Shown here: positions 23,869 to 32,520 of the stretch, one piece after another | How the letters are laid out: each line of letters starts with the position of its first letter | Position numbering within the stretch: position 1 is the stretch's first letter | Assembly (NCBI RefSeq): GCF_014654615.1 | Contig: NZ_BNBB01000021.1 | Span: 1-64,000 of the forward strand | From: Streptosporangium violaceochromogenes | Lineage (GTDB): Bacteria; Actinomycetota; Actinomycetes; Streptosporangiales; Streptosporangiaceae | DNA: 64,000 bases | Direction: 5' to 3' | The notes under the pieces: model-generated | Database searches by the model: none | What the model was told of the DNA's origin: nothing | The model's input: only the letters and a program-made list of their open reading frames with translations | Made by a program: the position numbers and the translations under genes

Positions 23869-24087
23869 ATGCCGCGTCGGGCACTCTCCGACGCCGTGGC
23901 CTGGCGCTACCTGGAGTCCAACCCGGCTGCTCACGCGAGCCTGCCGAGAGAGGCGCGCAAGGCCAGGAAGCGGCTCAAGGACTCCACCTGAACGCCTGAA
24001 CAGCTCGCGGCCTGACTCAAGGCGGCCATCAAGGACAGAGACGCCGCTGAAGAGATCGCCAAGATGATCTTCGGTGAGGTGCCCTGA
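23869..24087 (+). pseudogene. gene remnant with two in-frame stop codons
   Basis: A continuous frame encodes MPRRALSDAVAWRYLESNPA and on through 'PREARKARKRLKDST', then TGA, 'TPEQLAA', TGA, then 'LKAAIKDRDAAEEIAKMIFG' and a final stop. The reading frame never shifts, and composition on both sides of the two stops looks like protein. This fits a small element gene that has decayed by point mutation. The family is not recognised. Confidence 0.5.
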
Positions 24088-24133
24088 CAGGCCCCGGAAA
24101 ACCCTGATTACAGTTCTGGTTACCGCACATGCG

Positions 24134-24171
24134 AAAACGCCCTCCGGGAGGATCCTCCCGGAGGGCGTTTT
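24134..24171 (-). terminator. terminator after the second tRNA-Met
   Basis: AAAACGCCCTCCGGGAGGAT-type perfect palindrome with A- and T-runs at its ends, so it can act in both directions. It lies 7 bases beyond the tRNA 3' end. It probably came with the integrated element to end the rebuilt tRNA gene. Confidence 0.85.
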
Positions 24172-24177
24172 ACCTGG

Positions 24178-24251
24178 TAGCGGGGACAGGATTTGAACCT
24201 GCGACCTCTGGGTTATGAGCCCAGCGAGCTACCGAGCTGCTCCACCCCGCG
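24178..24251 (-). tRNA. tRNA-Met (CAT), initiator type, second copy
   Basis: Identical 74-nt sequence to the copy at 22252-22325, with the CAT anticodon and initiator features (unpaired first base, three G:C pairs in the anticodon stem). Its 3' half is duplicated at 22593-22634, which makes this copy the rebuilt integration target. Confidence 0.95.
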
Positions 24252-24361
24252 TCGGTGTGTGTCTGAAGACTACCCGGCTTTGAGGGGTAACGCGAATCGA
24301 ACGGCTCACCCGGCCGGAAGGAGGCGGGGAGACTCCCCCCCTTCCAGCCGGGTGGAACCCC

Positions 24362-27307
24362 TCAGGGGCTCGACGAGGGCGAGGTCGAGGGCGACGGCGT
24401 GGGTGTCCCCGAAGGGGCGGGCGTCGCCGGCGGGCTCGGCGCGGGCGTCGGCTGCGCGGCGCTCTTCAGGTTCTCCAGGGCCTTCTGCAGCTCCTTCTGG
24501 GCGTTGCCGTACTCCGTCCAGTTCGGCGGGGCGGAGTTCAGGGCCTTCTGCGCCTTCTCGTACGCCTTCTGGGCGGCATCGATCGCCTGGCTCAGCGCGG
24601 TGTTCGCCTGGGCCGGCGGCTTGGCCTGGTTGTCGCCCGTCCCGCTTCCCTGCTGGGCCGTCTCCCCGAAGACCTGCTCCAGCGCGCCCTTGAGGGTGTC
24701 GGCGAAGCCGACCTTGTCACCGTAGGAGACCAGGACACGGCGGAGGATGGGATAGGGCTCCTGGCCCGCGGAGGCGGCCGTCTCCACGTAGACGGGCTCG
24801 ATGTAGACCAGGCCGCCGGCGAACGGCAGGGTCAGCAGGTTGCCGTAGCGCACCTTCGCCCCGCCGATGCCGAGCAGGTTCAGCTCACCGGAGAACTTGT
24901 TCTGGAAGTTGTTCTGCACCTGCCCGGGGCCGGGGATGGTGGTGTTGGAGGGCATGCGCAGGACGCGCAGCCTGCCGTAGTCGGGTCCCGGCGTGGCGTC
25001 CACCGCCATGAACGCGGCCAGGTTGGGGCCCTGCCGCGGGACGAAGGTGGTGGTCAGCGAGAACGTCGGCTCCGCCGTGCCGGGCATCTTGACCGACAGG
25101 TAGTACGGCGGCTGCTTGATGTCGCGCTCTCCGGAGGAGGGGTCGTTCGGGACGTTCCAGAAGTCCTGCCCGCTGTAGAACGCGCCGGGGTCCTCGATGT
25201 GATAGCGGGACAGCACGTCGCGCTGGACCTTGAACATCGCCTCCGGGTAGCGCAGGTGCTGCTTGAGCGCCTCCGGCATCTCGCTCTGCGGCTTGACGAT
25301 GCCCGGGAACGCCTTGCGCCAGGTCCGCAGGATCGGGTCCTTGTCGTCCCAGGCGTACAGCGTGACCGTGCCGTCGTAGGCGTCCACCGTGGCCTTGACC
25401 GCGTTGCGCATGTAGTTGATCTGGTCACGCGGCTGCTGCACCAGCGCGCGCGGGTCGGTGACCGTGTCGCGCGTCATCGCCTCCAGGCTCCTGCTGTCGG
25501 AGTAGGGGTAGGCGTTGGAGGTGGTGTAGGCGTCGGCGATCCAGACCACCCTGCCGCCGACGATGGCCGGGTAGGGGTTGTCGTCCAGGGTGAGGAACGG
25601 CGCGACCTTGGCGATGCGCGCTCGCGGGTTGCGCTCGTAGAGGATCTTGGACTTGTCGTTGATGTCACTCGACAGCAGCAGGTTCTTCTCGCTGTACTTG
25701 GCGGCGTACAGCAGGCGGTTGAAGAACGAGCCGACCGGGACGCCGCCCTTCCCGGTGTAGGTGGTGTTCTGCTGGCCGGTCCCCTTGCTCTCGGGGTAGT
25801 CGAGTTCCTGCTTCTTGTCGCCGCCCACGACCACGTACTCCGGGGCGGTCGGGGACTCGCCGAAGTAGACCCGGGACTCGGTCAGGCCGGTCCGCTGGGC
25901 GAGCGAGCCGGTGACCGGCATGTCCTTGGCGTCGAAGTCGGGAAGGCCCTGGGAGTCGACCTCGTTGCCCGGCGCGGCCACGAAGCCGTACCCGTGGGTG
26001 TAGACAAGGTGCCGGTTGATCCAGTTGGCCTGCTCCTGCGGCGGGCCGGTGAGCTCCCGCACCGCCACCACCGTGTCGCGCATCTTGCCCGACTCGTCCG
26101 GGTAACGATCGACGTCGAGCGGGTCGTGGAAGCTGTAGTACCCGCGGATGCGCTGCTTTTGCTGATAGGTTTTGGCGACCAGGTTGGGGTCGAGCAGCCG
26201 CACGCCGGAGATCGAGCTGTCGGTGCTGACGCCGACCTTGGAGGGGTCGCCCTGCGCCGCGTAGTCGATGACCTCGGTCTTGTCGAGGCCGTAGGCCTTC
26301 CTCGTGGCGGCGATGTTGCGCTTGATGTACACCTTCTCCTTGTCCTGCTGGTTCGGCTTGACCTGGAACTGCTCGACCAGGGCCGGGTAGACCCCGCCGA
26401 TCAGGATGGCCGAGAGCACCAGCAGGCCGAAGGCGACGCCGGGCAGCATGCCGCCGGACCGCACGACACCGGCGAAGAACAGGACGGCGCAGATGAGGGC
26501 GATGATCGCCAGGATGGTCTTGGCGGGCAGTACCGCGTTGACGTCGGTGTAGGACGCGCCGTAGGCGAACCCCCGGTCGGAGAAGACCAGGCCGTACCGG
26601 TCGACCCAGTAGGCCACCGCCTTCAGCAGCACGAACACGCCGAGCAGCACCGACAGGTGCACCCGGGCCGCTCGGGAGGCGTGCACACCGGGCGACTGGA
26701 GCCGGAAGCCTCCGTACAGGTAGTGCACGATCGCCGCCATGACGGTCGACAGCACCACCGCGGTGAACAGGAAGTTCAGCACCATCCGCAGGAACGGGTA
26801 GGTGAACATGAAGAACGACAGGTCCATGCCGAACTGGGCGTCGTTCTCACCGAAGGGTGTGGCGTTGACGAACTCCAGCCAGGTCTTCCACTGCCCGGCG
26901 AACGAGGAGCCGGCGAACAGGGCGAGCACCGCGACGCCGACCAGGAAGATCAGCTTGCGGTGGGGGTCGAGGGCCATCCGGTAGCGGTCGGCGCCGCTGG
27001 CCCCCCCGAACATGCCGGGGCCGAACATCGGCCGCGTCCGGTAGGCCAGCAGCATGTTGCCGCCCACGAGGCCGACCATCAAGACGGCGCCGACGAGGAA
27101 GAGGAGGATCTGTGTGACGATCACTCCGGAGAAGACCGTCGTGTAGTCCACCGAGTCGTACCACAGATAGTCGGTGTATATACCCGCGAAAAGAAAGAAC
27201 AGCGCGATGATCGCGACGATGGCGATCGCGACGGGAAGCAGAAGTCGTGGCCGGCGAGGCAAGCGCACTGCCCTACCGGCTCCGGGGGTCCGGAAGCTCA
27301 AGGCCAA
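24362..27307 (-). CDS. UPF0182 family integral membrane protein
   Basis: A 981-aa protein of the UPF0182/COG1615 family (Rv3193c type in M. tuberculosis). The first 330 residues hold about seven membrane helices, with the signature region 'FLFAGIYTDYLWYDSVDYTT' and 'GNMLLAYRTRPMFGP'. A large extracellular domain follows, then a Gln/Ala-rich segment, and a Pro/Ser/Thr-rich tail typical of the family. Function unknown. The gene begins the conserved Rv3193c-Rv3202c-like order. Confidence 0.92.
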   Translation of the reverse strand: MALSFRTPGAGRAVRLPRRPRLLLPVAIAIVAIIALFFLFAGIYTDYLWYDSVDYTTVFSGVIVTQILLFLVGAVLMVGLVGGNMLLAYRTRPMFGPGMFGGASGADRYRMALDPHRKLIFLVGVAVLALFAGSSFAGQWKTWLEFVNATPFGENDAQFGMDLSFFMFTYPFLRMVLNFLFTAVVLSTVMAAIVHYLYGGFRLQSPGVHASRAARVHLSVLLGVFVLLKAVAYWVDRYGLVFSDRGFAYGASYTDVNAVLPAKTILAIIALICAVLFFAGVVRSGGMLPGVAFGLLVLSAILIGGVYPALVEQFQVKPNQQDKEKVYIKRNIAATRKAYGLDKTEVIDYAAQGDPSKVGVSTDSSISGVRLLDPNLVAKTYQQKQRIRGYYSFHDPLDVDRYPDESGKMRDTVVAVRELTGPPQEQANWINRHLVYTHGYGFVAAPGNEVDSQGLPDFDAKDMPVTGSLAQRTGLTESRVYFGESPTAPEYVVVGGDKKQELDYPESKGTGQQNTTYTGKGGVPVGSFFNRLLYAAKYSEKNLLLSSDINDKSKILYERNPRARIAKVAPFLTLDDNPYPAIVGGRVVWIADAYTTSNAYPYSDSRSLEAMTRDTVTDPRALVQQPRDQINYMRNAVKATVDAYDGTVTLYAWDDKDPILRTWRKAFPGIVKPQSEMPEALKQHLRYPEAMFKVQRDVLSRYHIEDPGAFYSGQDFWNVPNDPSSGERDIKQPPYYLSVKMPGTAEPTFSLTTTFVPRQGPNLAAFMAVDATPGPDYGRLRVLRMPSNTTIPGPGQVQNNFQNKFSGELNLLGIGGAKVRYGNLLTLPFAGGLVYIEPVYVETAASAGQEPYPILRRVLVSYGDKVGFADTLKGALEQVFGETAQQGSGTGDNQAKPPAQANTALSQAIDAAQKAYEKAQKALNSAPPNWTEYGNAQKELQKALENLKSAAQPTPAPSPPATPAPSGTPTPSPSTSPSSSP

Positions 27308-27576
27308 CCCCTTGTCGTGAGAGCACGGTCCGTGTTTGGAAACCTACACCGGCGGGGGTGCGGGTCGCGCTCAGCCGCTCGGGCACGGTCCGGCCGCATC
27401 CCCTCCCGGGGTCCGAAGTCCAACGGTGCCAACGGACGAGGTTCCGGATAAGTGCCCCACAGGGGAATTTAAGGACATCAAGCCAACGGCGTATCAGGCA
27501 CCCGAAGGGGGACGTCCGCGTGCGGGGCGGGGAGAGCGCGCCCACGCGGGGACCTGCGGGGACACCGTCCCTTCGC

Positions 27577-28623
27577 TCAGCCGGCCGAACAGCCGGGCGC
27601 GGTGCCGGTTCCGGTGCGGATCACGTCGACCGCCTTCAGGGCGTCGTGGAGGGTGCTCACCTTGAACAGCGTGAGCCCGGCGGGGACCGCCTTGAGGGCC
27701 TCGGCGCAGTTGTCGGCCGGGGTGAGGAAGGCGGTCGCCCCGGACCTGCGGGCACCCACCATCTTCTGCTGGATGCCGCCGATCGCGCCGACCCTGCCCT
27801 CCGGGGTGATCGTGCCGGTCCCGGCGATCGACCTGCCCCCGGTCATGGCCCCCGGGGTGAGCTTGTCCACGATGCCGAGGGAGAACATCATCCCCGCGCT
27901 CGGCCCCCCGACGTCCCCGACGTTGATCTTCACCTTGAAGGGGAACTTGTAGCTGATCCGCATCGTGACGCCGACGATGGGGGTGCCGTCCTTGGCCGCG
28001 ACGGTCGGGACGGTCACGGCCACGCTGACGTCCCCCCTGTTGACGGTGAAGGCGACGGGCTCACCGGGCTTGTGGCGGCGGACGATGCCCGAGACGTTCT
28101 CCCGATCGGTCACGGGGGTGCCGTCCACCGCGACGATCTCGTCACCGGCCTTGAACTTCCCGTCGGCGGGCAGGCCCTTCTGGGTGCCGGCCACGGTCAC
28201 GACCGAGGTGTAGGGGATCTTCAGCGCGGCCAGCGCCGCGGCGGTCGCGTCGTCCTGGGAGTTGGTCATCTCCTGGGTGTTCTGCTGCTCGACCTCCTCG
28301 GCGGTGCTGGTCGGCGGGAAGATCCGCTCCTCCGGCACGACGGCGACGGTGGAGTCGATCCAGCCGCGCAGGGCGCCGAAGAGGTTGATCCTGTTGCCCG
28401 GCCCGCCCTGGTAGGCCACGGTGACCAGGCTCAGCTTGCCGTCGGTGGGGTAGGTCTGGTGCCCCTCGATGCTGATCACCGGCTTGCCCTTGACGTCGCC
28501 GATGGTGTTCTCGGTCGGCCCGGGGCTCAGCACGACGTACGGCACGGGCAGTAGGACGCCGACAACGCCGAGCAGGAGAGTGAGGAAGCCGGCCACCATC
28601 AAGGTCAGCGCTCGTCGGGACAT
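27577..28623 (-). CDS. membrane-anchored PDZ / Lon-type (S16) protease
   Basis: A 348-aa YlbL-like protein (Rv3194c type). One N-terminal membrane helix (residues about 6-28), a PDZ domain (about 130-205, 'FKAGDEIVAVDG'), and a Lon proteolytic domain with Ser242 in 'VGGPSAGMMFSLG' and Lys287 in 'IQQKMVGAR'. The Ser-Lys spacing of 45 is normal for Lon. The active site should face outside the cytoplasm. The ATG at 28623 is chosen because the helix follows at once; no good Shine-Dalgarno is seen, and a start 15 codons upstream is possible. Confidence 0.88.
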   Translation of the reverse strand: MSRRALTLMVAGFLTLLLGVVGVLLPVPYVVLSPGPTENTIGDVKGKPVISIEGHQTYPTDGKLSLVTVAYQGGPGNRINLFGALRGWIDSTVAVVPEERIFPPTSTAEEVEQQNTQEMTNSQDDATAAALAALKIPYTSVVTVAGTQKGLPADGKFKAGDEIVAVDGTPVTDRENVSGIVRRHKPGEPVAFTVNRGDVSVAVTVPTVAAKDGTPIVGVTMRISYKFPFKVKINVGDVGGPSAGMMFSLGIVDKLTPGAMTGGRSIAGTGTITPEGRVGAIGGIQQKMVGARRSGATAFLTPADNCAEALKAVPAGLTLFKVSTLHDALKAVDVIRTGTGTAPGCSAG

Positions 28624-28717
28624 AGGAGGAAGCCTATGCGGTGTGACCCGCCGGGGAGACGCACGCACGCGCCGTCATCTTCCCGGTCGCCCGTCCGTGA
28701 ACCCCGCCTCCGCCCCT

Positions 28718-29137
28718 TCAGGCTCCGACCCACTCGGCCGAGCCGTCGGCGAAAAGCTGGTTCTTCCAGATGGGAACCTCGGTCTTGAGATCGTCGATCA
28801 GACGCCGGGAGGCGGCGAACGCCTCGGCACGATGCGGGGCGGCGACCGCCACGATGACGGCGATGTCGCCGATCCGGAGATCCCCGATCCGGTGCACCGC
28901 GGCCAGCGCGGTCACCGGGAAGTCCGCGACGATCTTCTCGGCCACCCGGCTCAGCTCGGCCTCGGCGCTCGGGTGCGCCGAGTAGGAGAGCCCTTCGACC
29001 ACCCTGCCCCGGTCGTGGTCACGCACCGCGCCGACGAAGATCGCTGTTCCGCCCGCGGCGCGGTCGCCGACGGCGGCGAACACCTCGTCGACAGAGAGAG
29101 CGCTGTCGCGAATGCCCAGCAGCCGGATGACGTCCAT
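28718..29137 (-). CDS. moaE: molybdopterin synthase catalytic subunit MoaE
   Basis: A 139-aa large subunit of molybdopterin synthase, which transfers sulfur from MoaD thiocarboxylate to precursor Z. Family motifs include 'FVGAVRDHDRGRVVEGLSYSAHPSAE' in part, 'VHRIGDLRIGDIAVIV', 'APHRAEAFAASRRLIDDLK' and the catalytic-lysine region 'EVPIWKNQLFADG'. Length is normal. No moaD lies beside it in this window. Confidence 0.93.
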   Translation of the reverse strand: MDVIRLLGIRDSALSVDEVFAAVGDRAAGGTAIFVGAVRDHDRGRVVEGLSYSAHPSAEAELSRVAEKIVADFPVTALAAVHRIGDLRIGDIAVIVAVAAPHRAEAFAASRRLIDDLKTEVPIWKNQLFADGSAEWVGA

Positions 29138-29176
29138 CCCACAAAGGGTACCGCCCCCCGAAAACCTCTCCGAGGC

Positions 29177-29217
29177 CCACCTTAATCCCTAAACCCCCCT
29201 AAATACCCTTAAACCCC
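29177..29217. repeat. CCCTAAA-like short repeats
   Basis: Three to four loosely repeated C-rich/A-rich units (CCCTAAA, CCCCTAAATA, CCCTTAAA) in the gap between the epimerase gene and moaE. The A/T content is unusual here and may mark the moaE promoter. The telomere-like look is likely chance. Confidence 0.4.
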
Positions 29218-29294
29218 GTCGATCCGGACGGCTCCCCGTGCGCGCCGGTCGAGCGCGACGCTTCTCGCGGACCCGGTCATCCTCGCGCGCCCGA

Positions 29295-30365
29295 TCAGAC
29301 GCGGCGCTTCTTGCGGGCGGCGCGGACGATCGCGGCGGTGCCGAGCACGGCGACGGTGGCGCCGGCCGCCGTCAGCGTGGCCTCCTTGCCGGACAGGCGG
29401 CGGCCGACCACCGCGTGCCTGCCCTCGCGCAGTTCGAGGAGCTGCGCGAACGCGGCCTCGTTCTCCCACGCCGGCTTCCAGCCGGCCTCACGCAGCGCGG
29501 CGCAGTCGACCACCCACGGGTAGACGACGTAGTGCAGGTCGGTGGCCGGGGCCGGGGTGATGCCCAGCCGGTGCAGGCGCTGGGCCGTACCGAAGGTCAG
29601 CCCGGCGGGCAGCTCGAACCGGCGCAACCCGGACAGCTCCTCCACCTGCTCCTGCTCCAGCCAGCCGTCGCCGCCCACGGCCACCACCCCCGAGACCGTG
29701 CCCAGCGCGGCGAGCTCCAGCGCCGAGACCAGGTCGTCCACATGACAGAACTGCCAGCGGGGGGTACACCCCTTGACGCTGAGCAGCCGGGGCGCCTCGA
29801 AGTGGCGGGTCACCACGCTGTCCACGCCGGGACCGACGACGGCCGCCGGGCGGACCACGGTCACCTCCAGGCCCGGGTGGCTGCGCAGCGAGCGCCGGAC
29901 CAGCGCCTCGATCTCCAGGTGGTCGCCCACGATGCCGGTGTCGGGCTCGGCGGCCACCGCCGAGTCCTCCGGGAGCGGGACGGGATTGTCGGGCGCCGCG
30001 CCGTAGACCATGGCGCTGGTGACCAGCACCACCCGGCGCACCCGGGCGGCGGCGCTGGCGGTGAGCACCGTCTGGGCCGCGCGCAGGTTGTAGGCGCGCC
30101 GCTCCGCCGGGTCGGCGTCGAGGGCGTAGTCACCCGCGAGATGGACGAGCACGTCGATATCAGAGATTCGGTTCGCCAGAAGCGGATCTCTGACATCGAG
30201 TACTCTCCAGGTGACGTCGGGCACATCTCCGCGTTGATCGTCGATGGCCACGACTCTGCGGAAACCCGCAGACGAGGCGACCTTCGCCAGAAATGCGCGG
30301 CCGAGACCCGAGGCCGCGCCGGTAACGGCGACGACCGGGAGCCGGGAGCGTTTTGAGGTAGGCAC
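29295..30365 (-). CDS. NAD(P)-dependent epimerase/dehydratase (extended SDR)
   Basis: A 356-aa Rossmann-fold sugar-nucleotide epimerase/dehydratase-like protein. 'PVVAVTGAASGLGRAF' is the nucleotide-binding turn. The active-site region carries 'LVTSAMVYGAAPDNPVP', with a Tyr but no canonical YxxxK, so catalysis is doubtful. A C-terminal hydrophobic segment ('AAGATVAVLGTAAIVRA') followed by RKKRRV suggests membrane anchoring. The GTG at 30365, five bases after GAGG, gives the N-terminus MPTSKRSRLPVV; an alternative GTG lies six codons upstream. Substrate unknown. Confidence 0.75.
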   Translation of the reverse strand: MPTSKRSRLPVVAVTGAASGLGRAFLAKVASSAGFRRVVAIDDQRGDVPDVTWRVLDVRDPLLANRISDIDVLVHLAGDYALDADPAERRAYNLRAAQTVLTASAAARVRRVVLVTSAMVYGAAPDNPVPLPEDSAVAAEPDTGIVGDHLEIEALVRRSLRSHPGLEVTVVRPAAVVGPGVDSVVTRHFEAPRLLSVKGCTPRWQFCHVDDLVSALELAALGTVSGVVAVGGDGWLEQEQVEELSGLRRFELPAGLTFGTAQRLHRLGITPAPATDLHYVVYPWVVDCAALREAGWKPAWENEAAFAQLLELREGRHAVVGRRLSGKEATLTAAGATVAVLGTAAIVRAARKKRRV

Positions 30366-30447
30366 CAGGTCCTCACTTTGCACTGACCCACCATGCGACG
30401 GATAACGTGGCGGATGTGGACTCCTCCATCCTGCACGAGGTAGAGCG

Positions 30448-31800
30448 GTGACTGACTTGCCAGGTCGGGAAAACGACCCCAACGACAATCCGTTCGCCAT
30501 GTTCGGCGACCCGGAGCAGATCGCGGCGGCCATGCGTCAGTTCGCCGACATGCTGTCCGCCCCCCAGAGCTCCGGTCCCGTCAACTGGGACATGGCGAAG
30601 AACATCGCCCGGCACGTCGTGGCCGCCGACGGCGACCCCAGTGTCATGGAAGGCGAGCGGCGCCAGATCGTGGACGCCCTCAACCTCGCCGACCTGTGGC
30701 TGAACGAGGCGACCGCGCTCCCCAGCGGGGTGAACAACCCGCAGGCCTGGAGCCGGTCGGAGTGGATCGAAAAGACCGTCCCGGTGTGGCGGCAGTTGTG
30801 CGACCCGATCGCGGCCCGCATGGTCGAGACCATGGGCGGCACGCTCGGCGCCGCCGGCCTGCCCGCCGAGGCCCAGGCCGTGGCCGGCCCGCTGATGGGC
30901 ATGATGCGGCAGATGGGCGGCATGATGGTCGGCCAGCAGATCGGCCAGGCCCTCGGCTCACTCGCCCGCGAGGTGATCGGCTCCACCGACATCGGCCTGC
31001 CGCTGTCGGACAACGCGGCCCTGCTGCCCGGCGGCGTCGCCGCCTTCGGCGAGGGGCTGGAGACGCCCGCAGACGAGATCCGTCTGTACCTCGCCCTGCG
31101 CGAGGCGGCCCACCACCGCCTGTTCCAGCACGTGCCGTGGCTGCGCGCGCACCTGCTCGGCGCGGTGGAGGAGTACGCCAGGGGCATCACGGTGGATGTG
31201 TCCGCCCTGGAAGAACAGTTGCGCGGGCTCGACCTCAACAACCTGGAGGAGCTTCAGCAGGCGCTCAGCGGGGGCAACCTGCTCAAGCCCGAGGAGACCG
31301 AGCGGCAGAAGGCCGCCCTGTCCCGGCTTGAGACCATGCTGGCCCTGGTCGAGGGCTGGGTCGGCACGGTCGTGGACGGCGCCGCCGCCGGCAAGCTGCC
31401 CTCCTCGGCCGCGCTGGCGGAGACCGTACGGCGCCGCAGGGCGACCGGAGGGCCCGCCGAGCAGACCTTCGCCACGCTCGTCGGCCTGAAGCTGCGCCCA
31501 CGCCGCCTGCGTGAGGCCGCGGCCCTGTGGCAGGCGCTGGAGGACGACCGAGGCGTCGACGGCCGCGACGCGGTCTGGAGCCACCCGGACCTGATGCCCA
31601 CCGCCGACGACCTCGGCGACCCCGGCGGTTTCGTCCGGGGGGAGCCGCACCTCGACCTGTCGTCCCTGGAGACGTCGCCGGAGCGGCCCGCCGAGGGCGA
31701 GACCTCCGGCGGCGGCGAGACCGGCGAGACACCCGGCGAGAACGGCGAGGGCGGCCGGAAGGACGACGAAAAGGGCGACCACAAGGGCGACACCGCGTGA
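30448..31800 (+). CDS. zincin-like metalloprotease (DUF2342 / F420-associated type)
   Basis: A 450-aa actinobacterial protein of the Zincin_2/DUF2342 group (Rv3195 type), annotated in families as a putative zinc metalloprotease or hydrolase. Characteristic segments are 'SGPVNWDMAKNIARHVVAADGD', 'LWLNEATALPSG' and 'LREAAHHRLFQHVPWLRAHL', the last holding candidate metal-binding His residues. The tail (after about residue 405) is acidic and Gly/Glu-rich. GTG start after GAGGTAGAGCG. The next gene starts in its stop codon. Confidence 0.82.
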   Translation: MTDLPGRENDPNDNPFAMFGDPEQIAAAMRQFADMLSAPQSSGPVNWDMAKNIARHVVAADGDPSVMEGERRQIVDALNLADLWLNEATALPSGVNNPQAWSRSEWIEKTVPVWRQLCDPIAARMVETMGGTLGAAGLPAEAQAVAGPLMGMMRQMGGMMVGQQIGQALGSLAREVIGSTDIGLPLSDNAALLPGGVAAFGEGLETPADEIRLYLALREAAHHRLFQHVPWLRAHLLGAVEEYARGITVDVSALEEQLRGLDLNNLEELQQALSGGNLLKPEETERQKAALSRLETMLALVEGWVGTVVDGAAAGKLPSSAALAETVRRRRATGGPAEQTFATLVGLKLRPRRLREAAALWQALEDDRGVDGRDAVWSHPDLMPTADDLGDPGGFVRGEPHLDLSSLETSPERPAEGETSGGGETGETPGENGEGGRKDDEKGDHKGDTA

Positions 31801-32342
31801 GCCTGCGCGCGCACGCGCGGAATGTTCTCACGGCGTGGGCCGCGCCGACGGCCGGGGAGGAGCTCCTGCGCGAGGAGTTCCTGGATCACCTGCGCGCCCA
31901 CGAGGACGCCATGTGGCGCGAGTGCGTCCCCGACCACCTGACGGTCACCACCGCGGTCCTGTCCCACGACGGCGAACGGGTACTGCTGACGCTCCACGCC
32001 AAGGCCGGGATGTGGCTCCCCATGGGAGGCCACTGCGAGCGCGGCGACGTCTCCCTGGACGCCGTGGCGCTACGGGAGGCCGGTGAGGAGTCGGGCATCC
32101 CCGGCCTGCGCCTGCTGCCCGGCCCTCTGGCCCTCGACCGGCACCGCGTCTGGTGCCACCCTCCGCCCGCCCATCACCTGGACGTGGAGTACGGTGCGGT
32201 CGCCCCGGCCGGGGTCGAGGCCGTGATCAGCGACGAGTCCCTCGACCTGCGCTGGTTTCCCGTGGAGGCGATCCCCGAACTGTCCGACGAGGCCACCCGC
32301 AGGCTGACCCGCCGCGCCCGGGAGGCGCTGCGCTCCGCCTAG
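31797..32342 (+). CDS. Nudix hydrolase
   Basis: A 181-aa Nudix protein. The Nudix box runs from about residue 77: 'GGHCERGDVSLDAVALREAG' continuing EESGI, which fits GX5EX7REUXEEXGU. The N-terminal helical arm and C-terminal half match the Rv3196-neighbourhood hydrolases. Substrate unknown. The GTG start overlaps the upstream stop (GTGA), so it is coupled to the zincin-like gene. Confidence 0.88.
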   Translation: MSLRAHARNVLTAWAAPTAGEELLREEFLDHLRAHEDAMWRECVPDHLTVTTAVLSHDGERVLLTLHAKAGMWLPMGGHCERGDVSLDAVALREAGEESGIPGLRLLPGPLALDRHRVWCHPPPAHHLDVEYGAVAPAGVEAVISDESLDLRWFPVEAIPELSDEATRRLTRRAREALRSA

Positions 32343-32400
32343 CGGCGCCCCGCGCTCTGGGGCCGAAGGCCCGGGACGAGGGGCCGTGAACGGAGGTGAC

Positions 32401-32520
32401 ACGTACCCCACCAAGTGGCTGTGACTCCTCCGCCCCCTAAAGAGGGCGGCTTCTCGTTAAGCCGCTTGCGCAGCGTCGCGAAGGGCAAGCCCTGCCCTGA
32501 GGATGTTGATCGCCGCGTTG
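32401..32520 (-). ncRNA. candidate TnpB-associated guide RNA (omega/reRNA)
   Basis: TnpB proteins use an RNA from the 3' end of tnpB through the right end of the element. Here the right end has a stem CCGCCC/GGGCGG (32430-32449) followed by AGGAGTCAC (to 32421), the usual end of this scaffold type in actinobacteria. The 20 bases from 32420 down to 32401 would then be the guide. Extent is estimated; no transcript evidence. Confidence 0.4.

Larger units (their letters stand above)
22635..24177. mobile_element. decayed integrated element between att site and tRNA-Met
   Basis: About 1.5 kb bounded by the 42-bp tRNA duplicate and the intact tRNA-Met. It is visibly richer in A/T than its surroundings (clearest at about 22880-23660) and holds one intact-looking hypothetical gene, one gene remnant with in-frame stops, and no integrase. 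The recombinase and transfer genes appear to have been deleted. The element probably supplied the 3' half and terminator of the tRNA now at 24178. Confidence 0.7.

Noticed and set aside
29177..29217. Telomere-like CCCTAAA repeats suggesting a linear chromosome end
   Set aside because: The units are irregular and few, lie between two ordinary genes, and actinomycete telomeres are not built of this repeat.
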